64,000 nt of DNA from an uncultured Adlercreutzia sp. (GCA_910589165.1 CAJUSP010000005.1:72318-136317); one strand, 5' to 3'; positions 8,497-17,603 are shown, numbered from the stretch's first letter. Notes: generated by a model from the sequence alone, not told the origin. Numbers and translations are program-made.

Positions 8497-11142
8497 ATGA
8501 AAGAGGATGTGAAGGTGGCTCCGCACGGCGGCATCACCCGTCGCGGTCTTTTGAAGTGGACGGGGCTGACGGCCCTGGGCACGGCGGCGCTGGGCACCAC
8601 GGCTTGCGCCGGCTTCAACGAGACCGATCTCGCCGAGACAGGCGAGGGGGCCGAGGAGGACCAGGGCACGTGGATTCCCTGCAGCTGCTGGGCCGACTGC
8701 GGATCGAAGGGCTTCAATAAGGCGCTCGTGAAGAACGGGGAAGTGGTGCGCATGGGCACCGACCAGACCCACGAGGATAGCCCCGACTGCCCGCAGATGC
8801 GCGCTTGCGCCCGCGGCCGCTCGCTGCGCGGCATGATCTTCGGCGCCGACCGTATCAAGTACCCCATGAAGCGCAAGAACTGGCAGCCCGGCGGCGGCGA
8901 GAACGCCCACGGCGAGCTGCGCGGCCGCGACGAGTGGGAGCGCATCAGCTGGGACGAGGCCCTCGACCTTATCGCCGGCGAGATCAAGCGCGTCCTGGAC
9001 ACCTATGGCAACGAGGGCATCCTGCTGCCCGGCGGCGTGCCCCAGCGCCTGGGCGATTTCGACATCGGCCGCATGATGTACCTCATGGGCGGCTGCCTCG
9101 AGCAGAACGGCGCGGTGTCTTCCGGCGCCTGGACCGAGATGGCCAAGCTCATCGGCCTGACTGAGGACACCAATGACCGTATGGATCTGCGCACGAGCGA
9201 GCTTATCGTGCTGTGGGCCTCGAACCCGGCCTGGAGCCGCGCCGGCCTTCCCACCTACGACTACATGCAGTGCAAGGAGGCGGGCACCCGCTTCGTCTCG
9301 GTGGACGTGTGGTACAACGCCACGGCCCGCGCGCTGACCGACGAGTTCATCGCGGTGCGCCCCGGCACCGACACCGCCATGCTGCTGGGCATGAGCCACG
9401 TGCTGCTCACCCAGGACGATCCGGCGACCAACCCGCTCATCGACTGGGACTTCCTCGATCGCTGCACCATCGGCTTCGACGCCGACCACATGCCCGAGGG
9501 CGCCGATCCGAAGGACAACTACAAGGACTACGTGCTCGGCACCTACGACGGCCAGCCGAAGGATCCGGCCTGGGCGAGCGAGATCTGCGGCGCGCCGGCC
9601 GAGGCCATCGAGAAGCTGGCGCTGGAAATCGCCCGCACCGAGCGCTGCGCCCTCATCATGTCGCCGGCACCGGCCCGTACCGGCAGCGGCGCCCAGCTCT
9701 GCCAGGCCCTGCTCTCCTTCGGCGCCATGGCCGGCATCATCGGCAAGCCCGGATGCTGCGCGGCGAGCGACTGCGGCCATGCCTGGATGCAGGGCGGCTG
9801 GAAGCAGCTGCACGAGGGCGGCACCTACCTGGGCTGCTTCCTCAAGGACACGGTGGCCGGCCCGGAGTACGTTGAGAACCCGCTCAGCTACAAGAAGGTG
9901 AACGTCAACCAGATGTGGACTTCCATCGTCAACGAGGAGCCTTACATCGGCGTGGACGGCAACACCTACGACAACCCGGCGCACCTCATCTACGACCGCC
10001 ACGAGAACTTCCTGAACCAAGGGCCGGCCACCATGCTCGGCATCGAGGCCTACCGCAAGATGGACACGGTCATCGCCCAGAACCTGGTTATGACCACCAC
10101 CTGCAAGTACGCCGACATCGTGCTGCCCATCTCCTCCATGTGGGAGCGCTACGGCATCTTCGAGCAGGCCTACCGCGAGCAGCTGCTGTGGACGAGCCAG
10201 GTGGTGGAGCCCCTGTTCGAGTGCCGCAGCGACATGGACGTGGCGCTCGAGCTGGCCGACCGTTTGGGCGTGGACAAGAAGGCGCTGTGCCCCGAGGACG
10301 ACCCGCAGGCGGTCTTCAACACGGTGGCCGCCGCCAAGGTGCTCAACGAGGACAACGAGACCTGGGATAACCTGGTTACCATCACCGAGGACGACCTGGC
10401 CGAGCTCGGCGTCACGGGCACCCCGCAAGAAGGCCGCGTGCCCATCCTTGAACTCAAGCGCGACGGCCTCTACACCATCGAGCGCACCCCCGATGACGGC
10501 CGCAACTTCGTGCCGTTCAAGGAGTTCCGCGAGGACCCGGAGGGCAACCCGCTGAACACCGAGTCGGGCAAGCTGGAGATCTACTGCCGCGCCGCCTCCG
10601 AGAAGGTGCACGGCTGGGGCTTCGCCGAGCTCGACCCCATCGCCAAGTACGTGCCGCCGACGGAGGGCTACGAGGAGACCTTCGCCAACTGGGAGACCAA
10701 GGAGAAGGGCGAGTACCCCTTCCAGATTCCCTCGCTGCACATCCTGCGACACTCGCACTCCACGTTCGCCAACGTGCCCAACTTGCGCGAGGCCTTCGAC
10801 CATCCGCTCTACATGAACAACCTCGACGCCGAGCGCCTGGGCATGGAGACCGGCGAGACCGTGCTCATCACCTCGAAGTGGGGCCGCTGCCTGCGACCGC
10901 TGCTGGTGACGGAGACGGTGATGCCCGGCGTGCTGGGCATGGGCCAGGGTGCCTGGGTCGAGATCGACGAGGAGACCGGCATCGACATGGCCGGCAGCAT
11001 GAACGTGCTATGCGGCCCGAACGTGACCACCACGGGCTTCCAATCGTGGAACACCTGCATCTGCAAGGTGGAGAAGTGGGACGGCGAGCCGCTCGTGCCC
11101 GACTACCTGTGGGACGCCCGCGAAGTTTTCGAGGAGGAGTAA
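8497..11142 (+). CDS. Molybdopterin oxidoreductase, DMSO-reductase family, Tat-exported catalytic subunit
   Basis: 881 residues. The N-terminus has a twin-arginine signal (TRRGLLKW, residues 14-21) and a hydrophobic stretch ending near a Cys, so it acts outside the cytoplasmic membrane. A Cys cluster (CSCWADC...CARGRS) is placed as for the FS0 [4Fe-4S] site, followed by the bis-MGD domains (WERISWDEALDLIAGEI, LIVLWASNPA) and a C-terminal dinucleotide-binding domain. The likely metal ligand lies in the NGAVSSGAW region, where DmsA has Ser; this is inferred by position only. The substrate cannot be read from the sequence: members reduce S/N-oxides or remove hydroxyl groups from catechols and similar compounds. 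It is first in an operon with the Fe-S subunit, chaperone and carrier. Confidence 0.88.
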   Translation: MKEDVKVAPHGGITRRGLLKWTGLTALGTAALGTTACAGFNETDLAETGEGAEEDQGTWIPCSCWADCGSKGFNKALVKNGEVVRMGTDQTHEDSPDCPQMRACARGRSLRGMIFGADRIKYPMKRKNWQPGGGENAHGELRGRDEWERISWDEALDLIAGEIKRVLDTYGNEGILLPGGVPQRLGDFDIGRMMYLMGGCLEQNGAVSSGAWTEMAKLIGLTEDTNDRMDLRTSELIVLWASNPAWSRAGLPTYDYMQCKEAGTRFVSVDVWYNATARALTDEFIAVRPGTDTAMLLGMSHVLLTQDDPATNPLIDWDFLDRCTIGFDADHMPEGADPKDNYKDYVLGTYDGQPKDPAWASEICGAPAEAIEKLALEIARTERCALIMSPAPARTGSGAQLCQALLSFGAMAGIIGKPGCCAASDCGHAWMQGGWKQLHEGGTYLGCFLKDTVAGPEYVENPLSYKKVNVNQMWTSIVNEEPYIGVDGNTYDNPAHLIYDRHENFLNQGPATMLGIEAYRKMDTVIAQNLVMTTTCKYADIVLPISSMWERYGIFEQAYREQLLWTSQVVEPLFECRSDMDVALELADRLGVDKKALCPEDDPQAVFNTVAAAKVLNEDNETWDNLVTITEDDLAELGVTGTPQEGRVPILELKRDGLYTIERTPDDGRNFVPFKEFREDPEGNPLNTESGKLEIYCRAASEKVHGWGFAELDPIAKYVPPTEGYEETFANWETKEKGEYPFQIPSLHILRHSHSTFANVPNLREAFDHPLYMNNLDAERLGMETGETVLITSKWGRCLRPLLVTETVMPGVLGMGQGAWVEIDEETGIDMAGSMNVLCGPNVTTTGFQSWNTCICKVEKWDGEPLVPDYLWDAREVFEEE

Positions 11143-11145
11143 ATC

Positions 11146-11769
11146 ATGGCCCAGATGGGATTTCTGATCAACAGCGCCGCGTGCACCGGCTGCAAGGCCT
11201 GCGAGCTCGCGTGCAAGGACGTGCACAGCTTCGACATCGGCCCGCGCGCCCGCATCGTGCGCGAGGTGTGCGGCGGTGGCTGGACCGTGGATGAGGACAG
11301 CGGCGCCTGCACCCCCAACCAGGTGTTCTCCTACTCGGTGAGCTACTCCTGCGGCCACTGCGAGAACCCCGCCTGCGTGGAGGTGTGCCCCACCGGCGCC
11401 CACCACAAGGACGAGGAGACCGGCATCGTGTCCATCACCGAGGACGAGTGCATCGGCTGCGAGTCCTGCGTGAAGGCCTGCCCCTACGGCGCCCCGCAGT
11501 TCGTTGAGGCCAAGAACATCACCCAGAAGTGCGACATGTGCGCCTCGCTGCAGGCCCACGGCGAGGAGCCGGCCTGCGTGGCCATCTGCCCGCAGCGCGC
11601 CCTGAAGATCGGCGACATCGACGAGCTGCGCGCCCAGTACGGCGACGTGCGCGACATCCAACCGCTGCCGGATTCGGGCCAGACGGGCCCCAACGTGGTC
11701 ATCGTGCCCCACCGCAACGGCAAGACCGGCGCGGACGCCGACTGGCGCATGCTCTCGCTGGAACAGTAG
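11146..11769 (+). CDS. DmsB-like four-cluster ferredoxin subunit
   Basis: 207 residues with four cysteine groups: CTGCKACELACKD, CGHCENPACVEVCP, CIGCESCVKACP and CDMCAS...CVAICP, the pattern of the four [4Fe-4S] clusters in DmsB/NrfC-type subunits. It would pass electrons to the catalytic subunit encoded 3 bp upstream. It has no signal peptide, as expected for a partner carried out by the Tat signal of the large subunit. No NrfD/DmsC-type membrane anchor is encoded nearby, so the route from the quinone pool or another donor is not visible here. Confidence 0.93.
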   Translation: MAQMGFLINSAACTGCKACELACKDVHSFDIGPRARIVREVCGGGWTVDEDSGACTPNQVFSYSVSYSCGHCENPACVEVCPTGAHHKDEETGIVSITEDECIGCESCVKACPYGAPQFVEAKNITQKCDMCASLQAHGEEPACVAICPQRALKIGDIDELRAQYGDVRDIQPLPDSGQTGPNVVIVPHRNGKTGADADWRMLSLEQ

Positions 11770-11794
11770 CAACTTTGAGGAAAGAGGAGAGGCT

Positions 11795-12499
11795 ATGGAA
11801 ACGACAACGAAGGATCTGGCCCGCCAGGCCGACCGTATCCGGGAGGCCGCCGTGCTCTTCACGCTGCTCGGCCGTGTCTTCCACGGGGTTCCCGACCGCG
11901 AGCTTATGGCCGGTTTGGCCGACGAGCGCGCCTTCGACGAGGTGCCCTTCGTCGAAGGCGAGGCGGCCGAGGAGGCCCTGAGGGACTTGCGCCAGTGGAA
12001 CGACGGGTGCACCGTGCCGTTTTCCGAGGACGATTTCCACGGCCTCTCCGCGGAGTACACGCGGCTGTTCGTGGGCGGCAAGCGCGTTATCGCCCCCATG
12101 TGGGAGTCGGTGTACTTCAACAAGGACCGCATGGTGTTCCAGCACCAGACCTTCGAGGTGCGCGCGATGTACGCCCGCTACGGGCTACGGGTGGACGCCT
12201 TCTCCCACGAGCCCGACGACCACCTCGCCTACGAGCTGCTGTTCATCGGCCGGGTGCTCGGCACCGCCGCCGATGACCTGGCGGCGGGGGAGAGCGACGC
12301 CGCCTGCGAGAAGCTCGCCGACGCCGTGTCCTTCACGGTGTGCCACCCGCTTGCCTGGGTGCCCCGCTGGCGCGCCCTGGTGGAGGAGAAGGATCGGTGC
12401 GGGTTCTACCGCGGCTACGCGCGCCTCGTGGAGGCGGCCCTGCGCCAGATGGAGGCCGAATTCGCCGTGGGCGGGCGGCCCTCGGAGGCGGCCGCTTAG
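11795..12499 (+). CDS. TorD/DmsD-family chaperone for the molybdoenzyme
   Basis: 234 residues, mostly helical. It carries TorD/NarJ-family features: an N-terminal LGRVFHGVPDRELM segment, LSAEYTRLFVGG (family pattern with Y-x-x-L-F), the E-S-V-Y segment after PMW, and a late EPDDHLAYELLFIGRVL motif matching the E-P-x-D-H signature. Such proteins bind the Tat leader and hold the apoenzyme until the Mo cofactor is inserted. It has a good ribosome-binding site (AAAGAGGAGAG) and is the third gene of the operon, followed by a terminator. Confidence 0.88.
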   Translation: METTTKDLARQADRIREAAVLFTLLGRVFHGVPDRELMAGLADERAFDEVPFVEGEAAEEALRDLRQWNDGCTVPFSEDDFHGLSAEYTRLFVGGKRVIAPMWESVYFNKDRMVFQHQTFEVRAMYARYGLRVDAFSHEPDDHLAYELLFIGRVLGTAADDLAAGESDAACEKLADAVSFTVCHPLAWVPRWRALVEEKDRCGFYRGYARLVEAALRQMEAEFAVGGRPSEAAA

Positions 12500-12564
12500 G
12501 ATTTCTGCGGCCGTCCTGCCCTCGCCAGCCGGGCGGGGCGGCCGGAAGCGTTGCCCTCCTCTTC

Positions 12565-12603
12565 GGCCCGGAAGCGATCCCTCCCTGCGCTTCCGGGCCT
12601 TTT
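12565..12603 (+). terminator. Rho-independent terminator after the chaperone gene
   Basis: GGCCCGGAAGCG (12565-12576) pairs perfectly with CGCTTCCGGGCC (12588-12599), followed by TTTT. It separates the oxidoreductase operon from the MFS gene, which may therefore have its own promoter or depend on partial read-through. Confidence 0.88.
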
Positions 12604-12686
12604 GCTGGCTGGGTATCGAGGGAGGGCTGTCGGTGGCATGATGGTCTGCGGTAAGGTAAGCTTGCATGCTTGGAGGAAGGGGAGTT

Positions 12687-13907
12687 ATGGGGAACCGTGT
12701 ACGGGTCGGTCGCAAGGGTATAGGGGCGACGGGCTTCTGCTTGAATATGGTTCTCGGCCTGGTGTATGCCTGGTCGCTATTCTCCGGCCCGCTTGAGGCT
12801 ACCTTCGGCGGCACGGCGGTGGACACGTCGCGTGTCTTCTCGGTGTCGATGATGGGGCTGTGCTTGGGGCATCTGGCTTCGGGATGGCTCTCGTCGCGCC
12901 TGCCCTCGCGCGGGGTGATGCTGATGGCGTCCGGGTTCGCGGCGGCCGGTTTCGCGCTGTCGTCGGCGGCGACGGGGTTCGGCTGGCTGACCGTCTCCTA
13001 CGGGGTGCTGTGCGGTTTCGCCACGGGCCTCGGCGCCAACTGCGTGATGAACACGGTGCTGCCGTGGTTCGCCGATCGCAAGGGGCTCGCGTCCGGTGTG
13101 CTGCTAGCCGGCGTGGGGCTGGGCCCTCTGGTGCTCGGCCCGGCGGTGGGGGCGCTCATCGCCCACGCCGGGTGGCGCGCGGCGTTCGCGGTTCTGGCGG
13201 GTGCCGTGGGCGGCCTTTTGGCCCTGGGCGCGCTTGTGCTGCGGCGTCCGGTGGATGAGGGTGCGGGGAAGCAGGCGGCCGGGCCGGTCGATGCTGCCGG
13301 CGCGGTTGGCTCCTTCACTACCGCGCAGATGCTGCGCACCCGTGCGTTTTGGCTGTTCTTCTGCTGGATCGTGCTGGTCAGCAGCGGAGGCCTGGCGCTT
13401 ATCAGCAACGCCGTTCCGGCGGCCCTCGATGTGTTGGGAAGCCGTGAGGCCGCGGCGGTGGCGGCGGCCACGGGCGCCATGGGGGCGCTCTCGGGCTTCA
13501 ACAGCGTGGGGCGCGTGGTCGTGGGATTTCTGTGGGACCGCCTTGGGCCGCGCGGTGCCATGGCGACGGTGTCGGCGGCCTTCGCGACTGCGATGCTCCT
13601 GTGCGCAGCCGCCCAGGTTATGGCCTCGTTTCCGCTGGTGGTTGTCGGGTTTCTCTTGCTGGGCGCCTCCTATGGCGGCGCGGTTTCGGTCGGATCGGCC
13701 CTCATAAGCCAGTTCTTCGGCATGGGGCACTACGCTCTGAACTACGCCGTGGCCACCCTCAACGTGCTTGTCGCCTCGTGTTTGGGCCCCACGGTTTCGG
13801 GCTTCTCCAGCGCTATGACCGGAGGCTATCTGGCTGCCTACCTCGCTCTTATGGTATTCGCCGTCGCGTCCCTGCTCGTAGCCGCCGGCATACGCAAGCC
13901 GGGTTGA
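12687..13907 (+). CDS. MFS transporter, oxalate/formate-antiporter-like
   Basis: 406 residues with about twelve hydrophobic segments and a basic central loop. The opening GFCLNMVLGLVYAWSLFSGPLE is typical of the OFA/monocarboxylate branch of the major facilitator superfamily (G-x-x-Y-x-W-S-x-F). The second half repeats the fold (NSVGRVVVGFLWDRLGPRGA). It probably moves a small organic anion across the membrane. I chose ATG 12687 because GGAGGAAGGGGAG lies just upstream; an in-frame ATG at 12666 has no such site. Its position suggests it imports the substrate or exports the product of the neighbouring oxidoreductase; this is inference. Confidence 0.88.
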   Translation: MGNRVRVGRKGIGATGFCLNMVLGLVYAWSLFSGPLEATFGGTAVDTSRVFSVSMMGLCLGHLASGWLSSRLPSRGVMLMASGFAAAGFALSSAATGFGWLTVSYGVLCGFATGLGANCVMNTVLPWFADRKGLASGVLLAGVGLGPLVLGPAVGALIAHAGWRAAFAVLAGAVGGLLALGALVLRRPVDEGAGKQAAGPVDAAGAVGSFTTAQMLRTRAFWLFFCWIVLVSSGGLALISNAVPAALDVLGSREAAAVAAATGAMGALSGFNSVGRVVVGFLWDRLGPRGAMATVSAAFATAMLLCAAAQVMASFPLVVVGFLLLGASYGGAVSVGSALISQFFGMGHYALNYAVATLNVLVASCLGPTVSGFSSAMTGGYLAAYLALMVFAVASLLVAAGIRKPG

Positions 13908-14037
13908 GGGCTTGAGCCGGCGCGGGCCTACCGAATTCTCTTTGCAGTCGCTTCGTTCTATCGCAGATGCCCCTCCGTTGCGTGCGCCAAGGGCACATTG
14001 AGCCGTCTGCCAAGCGCCGATACCGGTAGCGATGTGT

Positions 14038-14120
14038 ACCCGCAACAAGGCGCCCCGTTTTGCCACGCGCTGACTCCCATGCCGCCGCCCACCCGCAGCA
14101 AACCTCCCTCTTTTGGCATG
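14038..14120. repeat. Array B of ~30-bp CCCGCAGCAAA...TTTTGCCA motifs
   Basis: The 655-bp gap after the MFS gene holds no convincing gene. Copies of the same motif family as at 6455-6642 lie at about 14038-14066 and 14091-14120, again 53 bp apart. They are followed by the second long direct repeat. Confidence 0.75.
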
Positions 14121-14127
14121 CGCCAGG

Positions 14128-14309
14128 GAAAAACCGACAAAAGAGGGCGTTTTGTTGCGGTGTTAGATTGTGAAAACTTGAAAGAACGTGGAATAACGCC
14201 AGGTCAGAGCGTTGCGCTAAAAAGTTAACCCTCACCTACCCGCAGCAAAACCCACGAAATTGTCGAACTTTTTCTCCGACATGGCAAAAGAGGGGGTTTT
14301 GCTGCGGGT
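14128..14309 (+). repeat. Long direct repeat, copy B (right edge of oxidoreductase module)
   Basis: Gapless ~93% match to 6651-6832 at a constant offset of 7477 bp. Its last part forms a 16-bp perfect stem: ACCCGCAGCAAAACCC (14238-14253) with GGGTTTTGCTGCGGGT (14294-14309). Confidence 0.9.
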
Positions 14310-14562
14310 AGGACGTCCGCAAGCCCCGCGAGCGCCTTACTACCGACGAGCGCCCCCAAACCTTACGGGCGCCTTACGGATGTGGAGGGGGTGTGGGGCA
14401 TTTGCGGCGAAAAGAAACACTTTGGCGGCGATTGGCCCCAAAATGGCGGCTTCGTCCCAATGCGGCTGGTGCGGCGGAAGCGAACGGCTATAATTCAACC
14501 GTTTGAAATGAAGCCGATTCAACGCGCCTGTGCCCCGCGGGCGCCCGTATGAGGAGCAAGTG

Positions 14563-15891
14563 GTGTTCGATACCGTAGCAACGCAGATGCCCGCCCTGTC
14601 GTTCGTGGACATCTTCAACTTCTGCGTGTTTTTGACCTTCACGATCTGCTACACCTATCAGCTGTACTACGTGTTGGTGGTGCTCACGCGCCGCGCGCCG
14701 AAGAAGGTGGCGGCCCGTAACCACCGCTACGCCGTCATGGTGGCCGCCCGCAACGAGGAGACGGTCATCGCCGACCTCATCCACTCCATCAAGGTGCAGA
14801 ACTACCCGGCCGAGCTCATCGACATCTTCGTCATCGCCGACAACTGCACCGACAACACCGCCGACGTGGCCCGCGAGGCCGGGGCCATCGTGTTCCCGCG
14901 CAGCAACACCCAGCAGGTGGGGAAGGGCTACGCGCTCGACTACGGCCTGAAGGCCATCTGGGAGCAGTACGCCGACCGCGACTACGAGGCCTACTTCGTC
15001 TTCGATGCCGACAACGTGCTCGACGTGAACTACTTCCGCGAGATGAACGCCACCTTCGACAACGGCGCCAAGGCCTCCACGAGCTACCGCAACTCCAAGA
15101 ACTTCGGCAGCAACTGGATCTCGGCTGGCTACGGCGTGTGGTTCCTGCGCGAGGCGAAGTTCCTGAACCAGGCGCGGCTGACCCTCAACACTTCCTGCGC
15201 TGTGTCGGGCACGGGCTTCTTCATCGCGGCCGACATTTTGAAGAAGGCCGGCGGCTGGAAGTGGCACCTGCTCACCGAGGACATCGAGTTCTCGGCCTCC
15301 TCCATCATCGACGGCGTGCGCATCTCCTACTGCCCGACTGCGGTGCTCTACGACGAGCAGCCCATCACCTTCCGCGACTCCTGGAACCAGCGCTTCCGCT
15401 GGGCCAAGGGCTTCTACCAGGTGTTCGCCCATTATGCGGCCGGCCTCGTGAAGGGCTCGGTCACCAACCCGCGCGGCTACCGCTTCGCCTGCTACGACAT
15501 GCTCATGACCATCGCGCCAGGCATGCTGCTCTCTATCATTTCCATCCTGTTTAACTCCATCATCATCGCGCTGGCGGTCACCGGGGTCATGTCCACCGGC
15601 GTGGCCATCGCGAGCTCCGTTACCTCCATCATCTTCTGCCTGTGCAACTACCTCGTGTTCATGTTCGTCTTCGGCGTGCTGACCACGTTTGTGGAGTGGG
15701 ACTCCATCCGCACCACCACGGCCAAGAAGGTGCGCTACATGTTCACCTTCCCCTTCTTCATGCTCACCTACATTCCCATCGCGCTCATCGCTTTGGTGAA
15801 GAAGTGCGCGTGGAAGCCCATCAAGCACTCCATCTCGGTGGATGTGGCCGAGTTCTCCGAGGCCGAGGGCGTGCGCCTCTCCTCGAAGTAG
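14563..15891 (+). CDS. Membrane glycosyltransferase, family 2 (processive type)
   Basis: 442 residues. One N-terminal membrane helix precedes a cytosolic GT2 domain with nucleotide-binding VMVAARNEE, the metal-binding DAD (~residue 147), the catalytic TED (~237) and QRFRW (~275), the Q-x-x-R-W signature of cellulose/chitin/hyaluronan-type synthases. Three to four C-terminal membrane helices follow. It should polymerise or transfer sugar for a cell-surface glycan; the sugar is unknown. GTG at 14563 is preferred because GAGGAG lies 6 nt upstream; GTG at 14560 or 14530 is possible. It appears monocistronic, with a terminator after it. Confidence 0.87.
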   Translation: MFDTVATQMPALSFVDIFNFCVFLTFTICYTYQLYYVLVVLTRRAPKKVAARNHRYAVMVAARNEETVIADLIHSIKVQNYPAELIDIFVIADNCTDNTADVAREAGAIVFPRSNTQQVGKGYALDYGLKAIWEQYADRDYEAYFVFDADNVLDVNYFREMNATFDNGAKASTSYRNSKNFGSNWISAGYGVWFLREAKFLNQARLTLNTSCAVSGTGFFIAADILKKAGGWKWHLLTEDIEFSASSIIDGVRISYCPTAVLYDEQPITFRDSWNQRFRWAKGFYQVFAHYAAGLVKGSVTNPRGYRFACYDMLMTIAPGMLLSIISILFNSIIIALAVTGVMSTGVAIASSVTSIIFCLCNYLVFMFVFGVLTTFVEWDSIRTTTAKKVRYMFTFPFFMLTYIPIALIALVKKCAWKPIKHSISVDVAEFSEAEGVRLSSK

Positions 15892-15918
15892 CCGCACGGC
15901 GGGCTTGCGCATTGGCAG

Positions 15919-15944
15919 ACGGGGCTTCGGCCCCGTTTTGTTTT
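15919..15944 (+). terminator. Rho-independent terminator after the glycosyltransferase gene
   Basis: ACGGGGC-TTCG-GCCCCGT (15919-15936), a stable UUCG tetraloop hairpin, followed by TTTGTTTT. Confidence 0.9.
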
Positions 15945-16079
15945 CCCGGGGAAAGGCTTAATCCGTCGGAGCGGAAGGGGAGGGGTTTCCCCCGTCGAGT
16001 GATGGTGCCCAGAGGAAGACCAATCCCTCGATGCAGGGGGGACGGGGCGGCTCGTGCCGAACACTGAGGCGTTCTCGGG

Positions 16080-16970
16080 TCATGTTCGGGCGAAGGTGAG
16101 GCCGAAGACGGTGGTTGCGCCGGCGGCCTTCAGGGCTTCCGTGGCGGCGAAGAGGGTGGCGCCGGTGGTGCACACGTCGTCTACGAGGATGAGCGCGTCG
16201 GGCACGCTCGCCCCGGCGAGCACCCTCATAGACGCGCGCATGTTCCCGATGCGCCCCGTGCGTCCGAGACGCCGCTGGTCCTTGCGAGTGGGTGCGCACA
16301 AAAGGGGCGCGAACTCGCAACCCAAGAGAAACGACACCTCGCGGGCGAGGTGCTCGGCGTGGTCGAAGCCGCGGCGGCGCCGGGCCGTCAGGGTGGCCGG
16401 CACGTAGGTGACGGCCGGCCGGGCGGAAAGCCAGCGCGGGGGCACGTAGCGGGCCATGATGGCGGCCAGTACGCGGGCGAGCCGTCGCTCTCCCTGATCC
16501 TTGTAGACCGTCACGATGCGTCGGGCCGCCTCGGAAAGCACGACGGCGCTGACGGCCTCGGTATAGGGCACCTCATCGTAGCCGAAGGGGGCCAGCAGCA
16601 CGTGGCAGCACTCGGTGCACTGAACGCGGCCGAAGGGCGCCCCGCACCTCGGGCAGGCGGTGAGCGCATCGATGTAGGGAAGAGCGGCGGCGCAAGCGGC
16701 GCACAGGGGCTCGCCCGGCGCGTCGCACACAGCGCAGCGGGTGGGGAAGAGCGTCTCGGCCACCATGTCTCCCAGGAAGGCGCGCGTGTCGAGGAGGGCG
16801 GACGGCCAGCGGTCCTGCGCGTGGTGCGCTCGCTGCAAGCCGGCGGCATCACCGCGCGGGCTGTTCAGGGCGATGGCCTCCGCGGTCGCTCTCATGTGTT
16901 CCGGGCGCGCCGTCTGAGGGCGAGGGGCGCCGGGCCCCTCGCCGCGAAAGAGGGCCATCTGTCCGCGCAT
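16080..16970 (-). CDS. ComF-family amidophosphoribosyltransferase-like protein
   Basis: About 296 residues. A zinc-ribbon (CAVCDAPGEPLCAAC...CPRCGAPF...CTEC, ~75-120) precedes a phosphoribosyltransferase-like domain with the PRPP-loop motif LILVDDVCTTGATL (~260-273). ComF proteins work in the cytosol in natural transformation, helping single-stranded DNA uptake, although many non-competent bacteria also carry them. The conserved part starts near residue 65, and the start is uncertain: ATG 16970 was chosen for a weak AAGGG upstream, but the frame stays open for another ~190 low-complexity codons. Its upstream region contains 33-bp tandem repeats. Confidence 0.82.
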   Translation of the reverse strand: MRGQMALFRGEGPGAPRPQTARPEHMRATAEAIALNSPRGDAAGLQRAHHAQDRWPSALLDTRAFLGDMVAETLFPTRCAVCDAPGEPLCAACAAALPYIDALTACPRCGAPFGRVQCTECCHVLLAPFGYDEVPYTEAVSAVVLSEAARRIVTVYKDQGERRLARVLAAIMARYVPPRWLSARPAVTYVPATLTARRRRGFDHAEHLAREVSFLLGCEFAPLLCAPTRKDQRRLGRTGRIGNMRASMRVLAGASVPDALILVDDVCTTGATLFAATEALKAAGATTVFGLTFART

Positions 16971-17037
16971 AGGTTTCATGCCCTTGAGGGTAGCGCCGCG
17001 AAACCGTGGAAACGTCGGGGGGATTTCCCGTTTTCGA

Positions 17038-17136
17038 CCGTCCGCGAACCGTGGCCGCGCCGTCGCGGAGCCGCCCGCAAACCGCACGGGAGCCGTCGCC
17101 GCGCCGCCCGCAAACCTCAACCGAGCCGTCGTGTGG
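17038..17136. repeat. Three tandem 33-bp GC-rich repeats
   Basis: Units at 17038-17070, 17071-17103 and 17104-17136 begin CCGYCCGC and share AACC and GCCGTCG blocks in register. They lie in the ~630-bp gap between comF and the divergent lipoprotein gene. If translated in the comF frame they give a repeated R-F-A-G/D-G unit, but codon use and lack of a clear start argue for non-coding DNA. The rest of the gap shows no clear gene or promoter. Confidence 0.7.
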
Positions 17137-17603
17137 CCGGCCGCGCGTTGCGCTTGCACCGTTAGATCCTCTGCTGGCGATCCACTCGCGTGCCGCCCTT
17201 GCGCTGACCAAGCCTCGCCCGCGCTCCGCCTGCGCGCCGCCCGCGCCCCTGGCGGGCGCCTGCGACCCGTAGGTTCTCTGGGCTTTTCCCAGCCAGGGCT
17301 TGCATCTGCTACACTTAGCGGTGCTTCTTTCGGGTCTGTAGTTGCGGAAGGGCGCGCGAGCGTGCTTCCTAGTCCATGGCAGATGCGGTCGAAAGGATCC
17401 ACGTAAGCGGCGGCTTCGGCCGACGTGAGCATGGCGTATCCTAGAGGTAAGTCGCACCGCCCGAAACCATTTTCGCAGCACGGGCTGCGACGGGCGAGAG
17501 GGTGATGAGCGCAAGCAAAAGCCCCGGTGCGCGAGTGTGGGGTCAAAGACTAGGTCAGTCGGAAGAGGCGCCTGTACTTCGAGGAACAAAAACGGAGGAA
17601 ACC

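Noticed and set aside
8164..10803. Very long minus-strand open frame (~880 codons) over the oxidoreductase gene
   Set aside because: It lies antisense to a clear DMSO-reductase-family gene; the translation is His/Arg/Gly-rich low complexity typical of antisense frames in GC-rich DNA.
17038..17136. Possible CRISPR or coding repeat
   Set aside because: Units are contiguous without spacers, which excludes CRISPR; coding is not excluded but lacks a start and normal composition.
16971..17546. Long N-terminal extension of ComF (up to ~190 residues)
   Set aside because: The extension is low complexity, includes the tandem repeats and has no clear ribosome-binding site; the family domain needs none of it.
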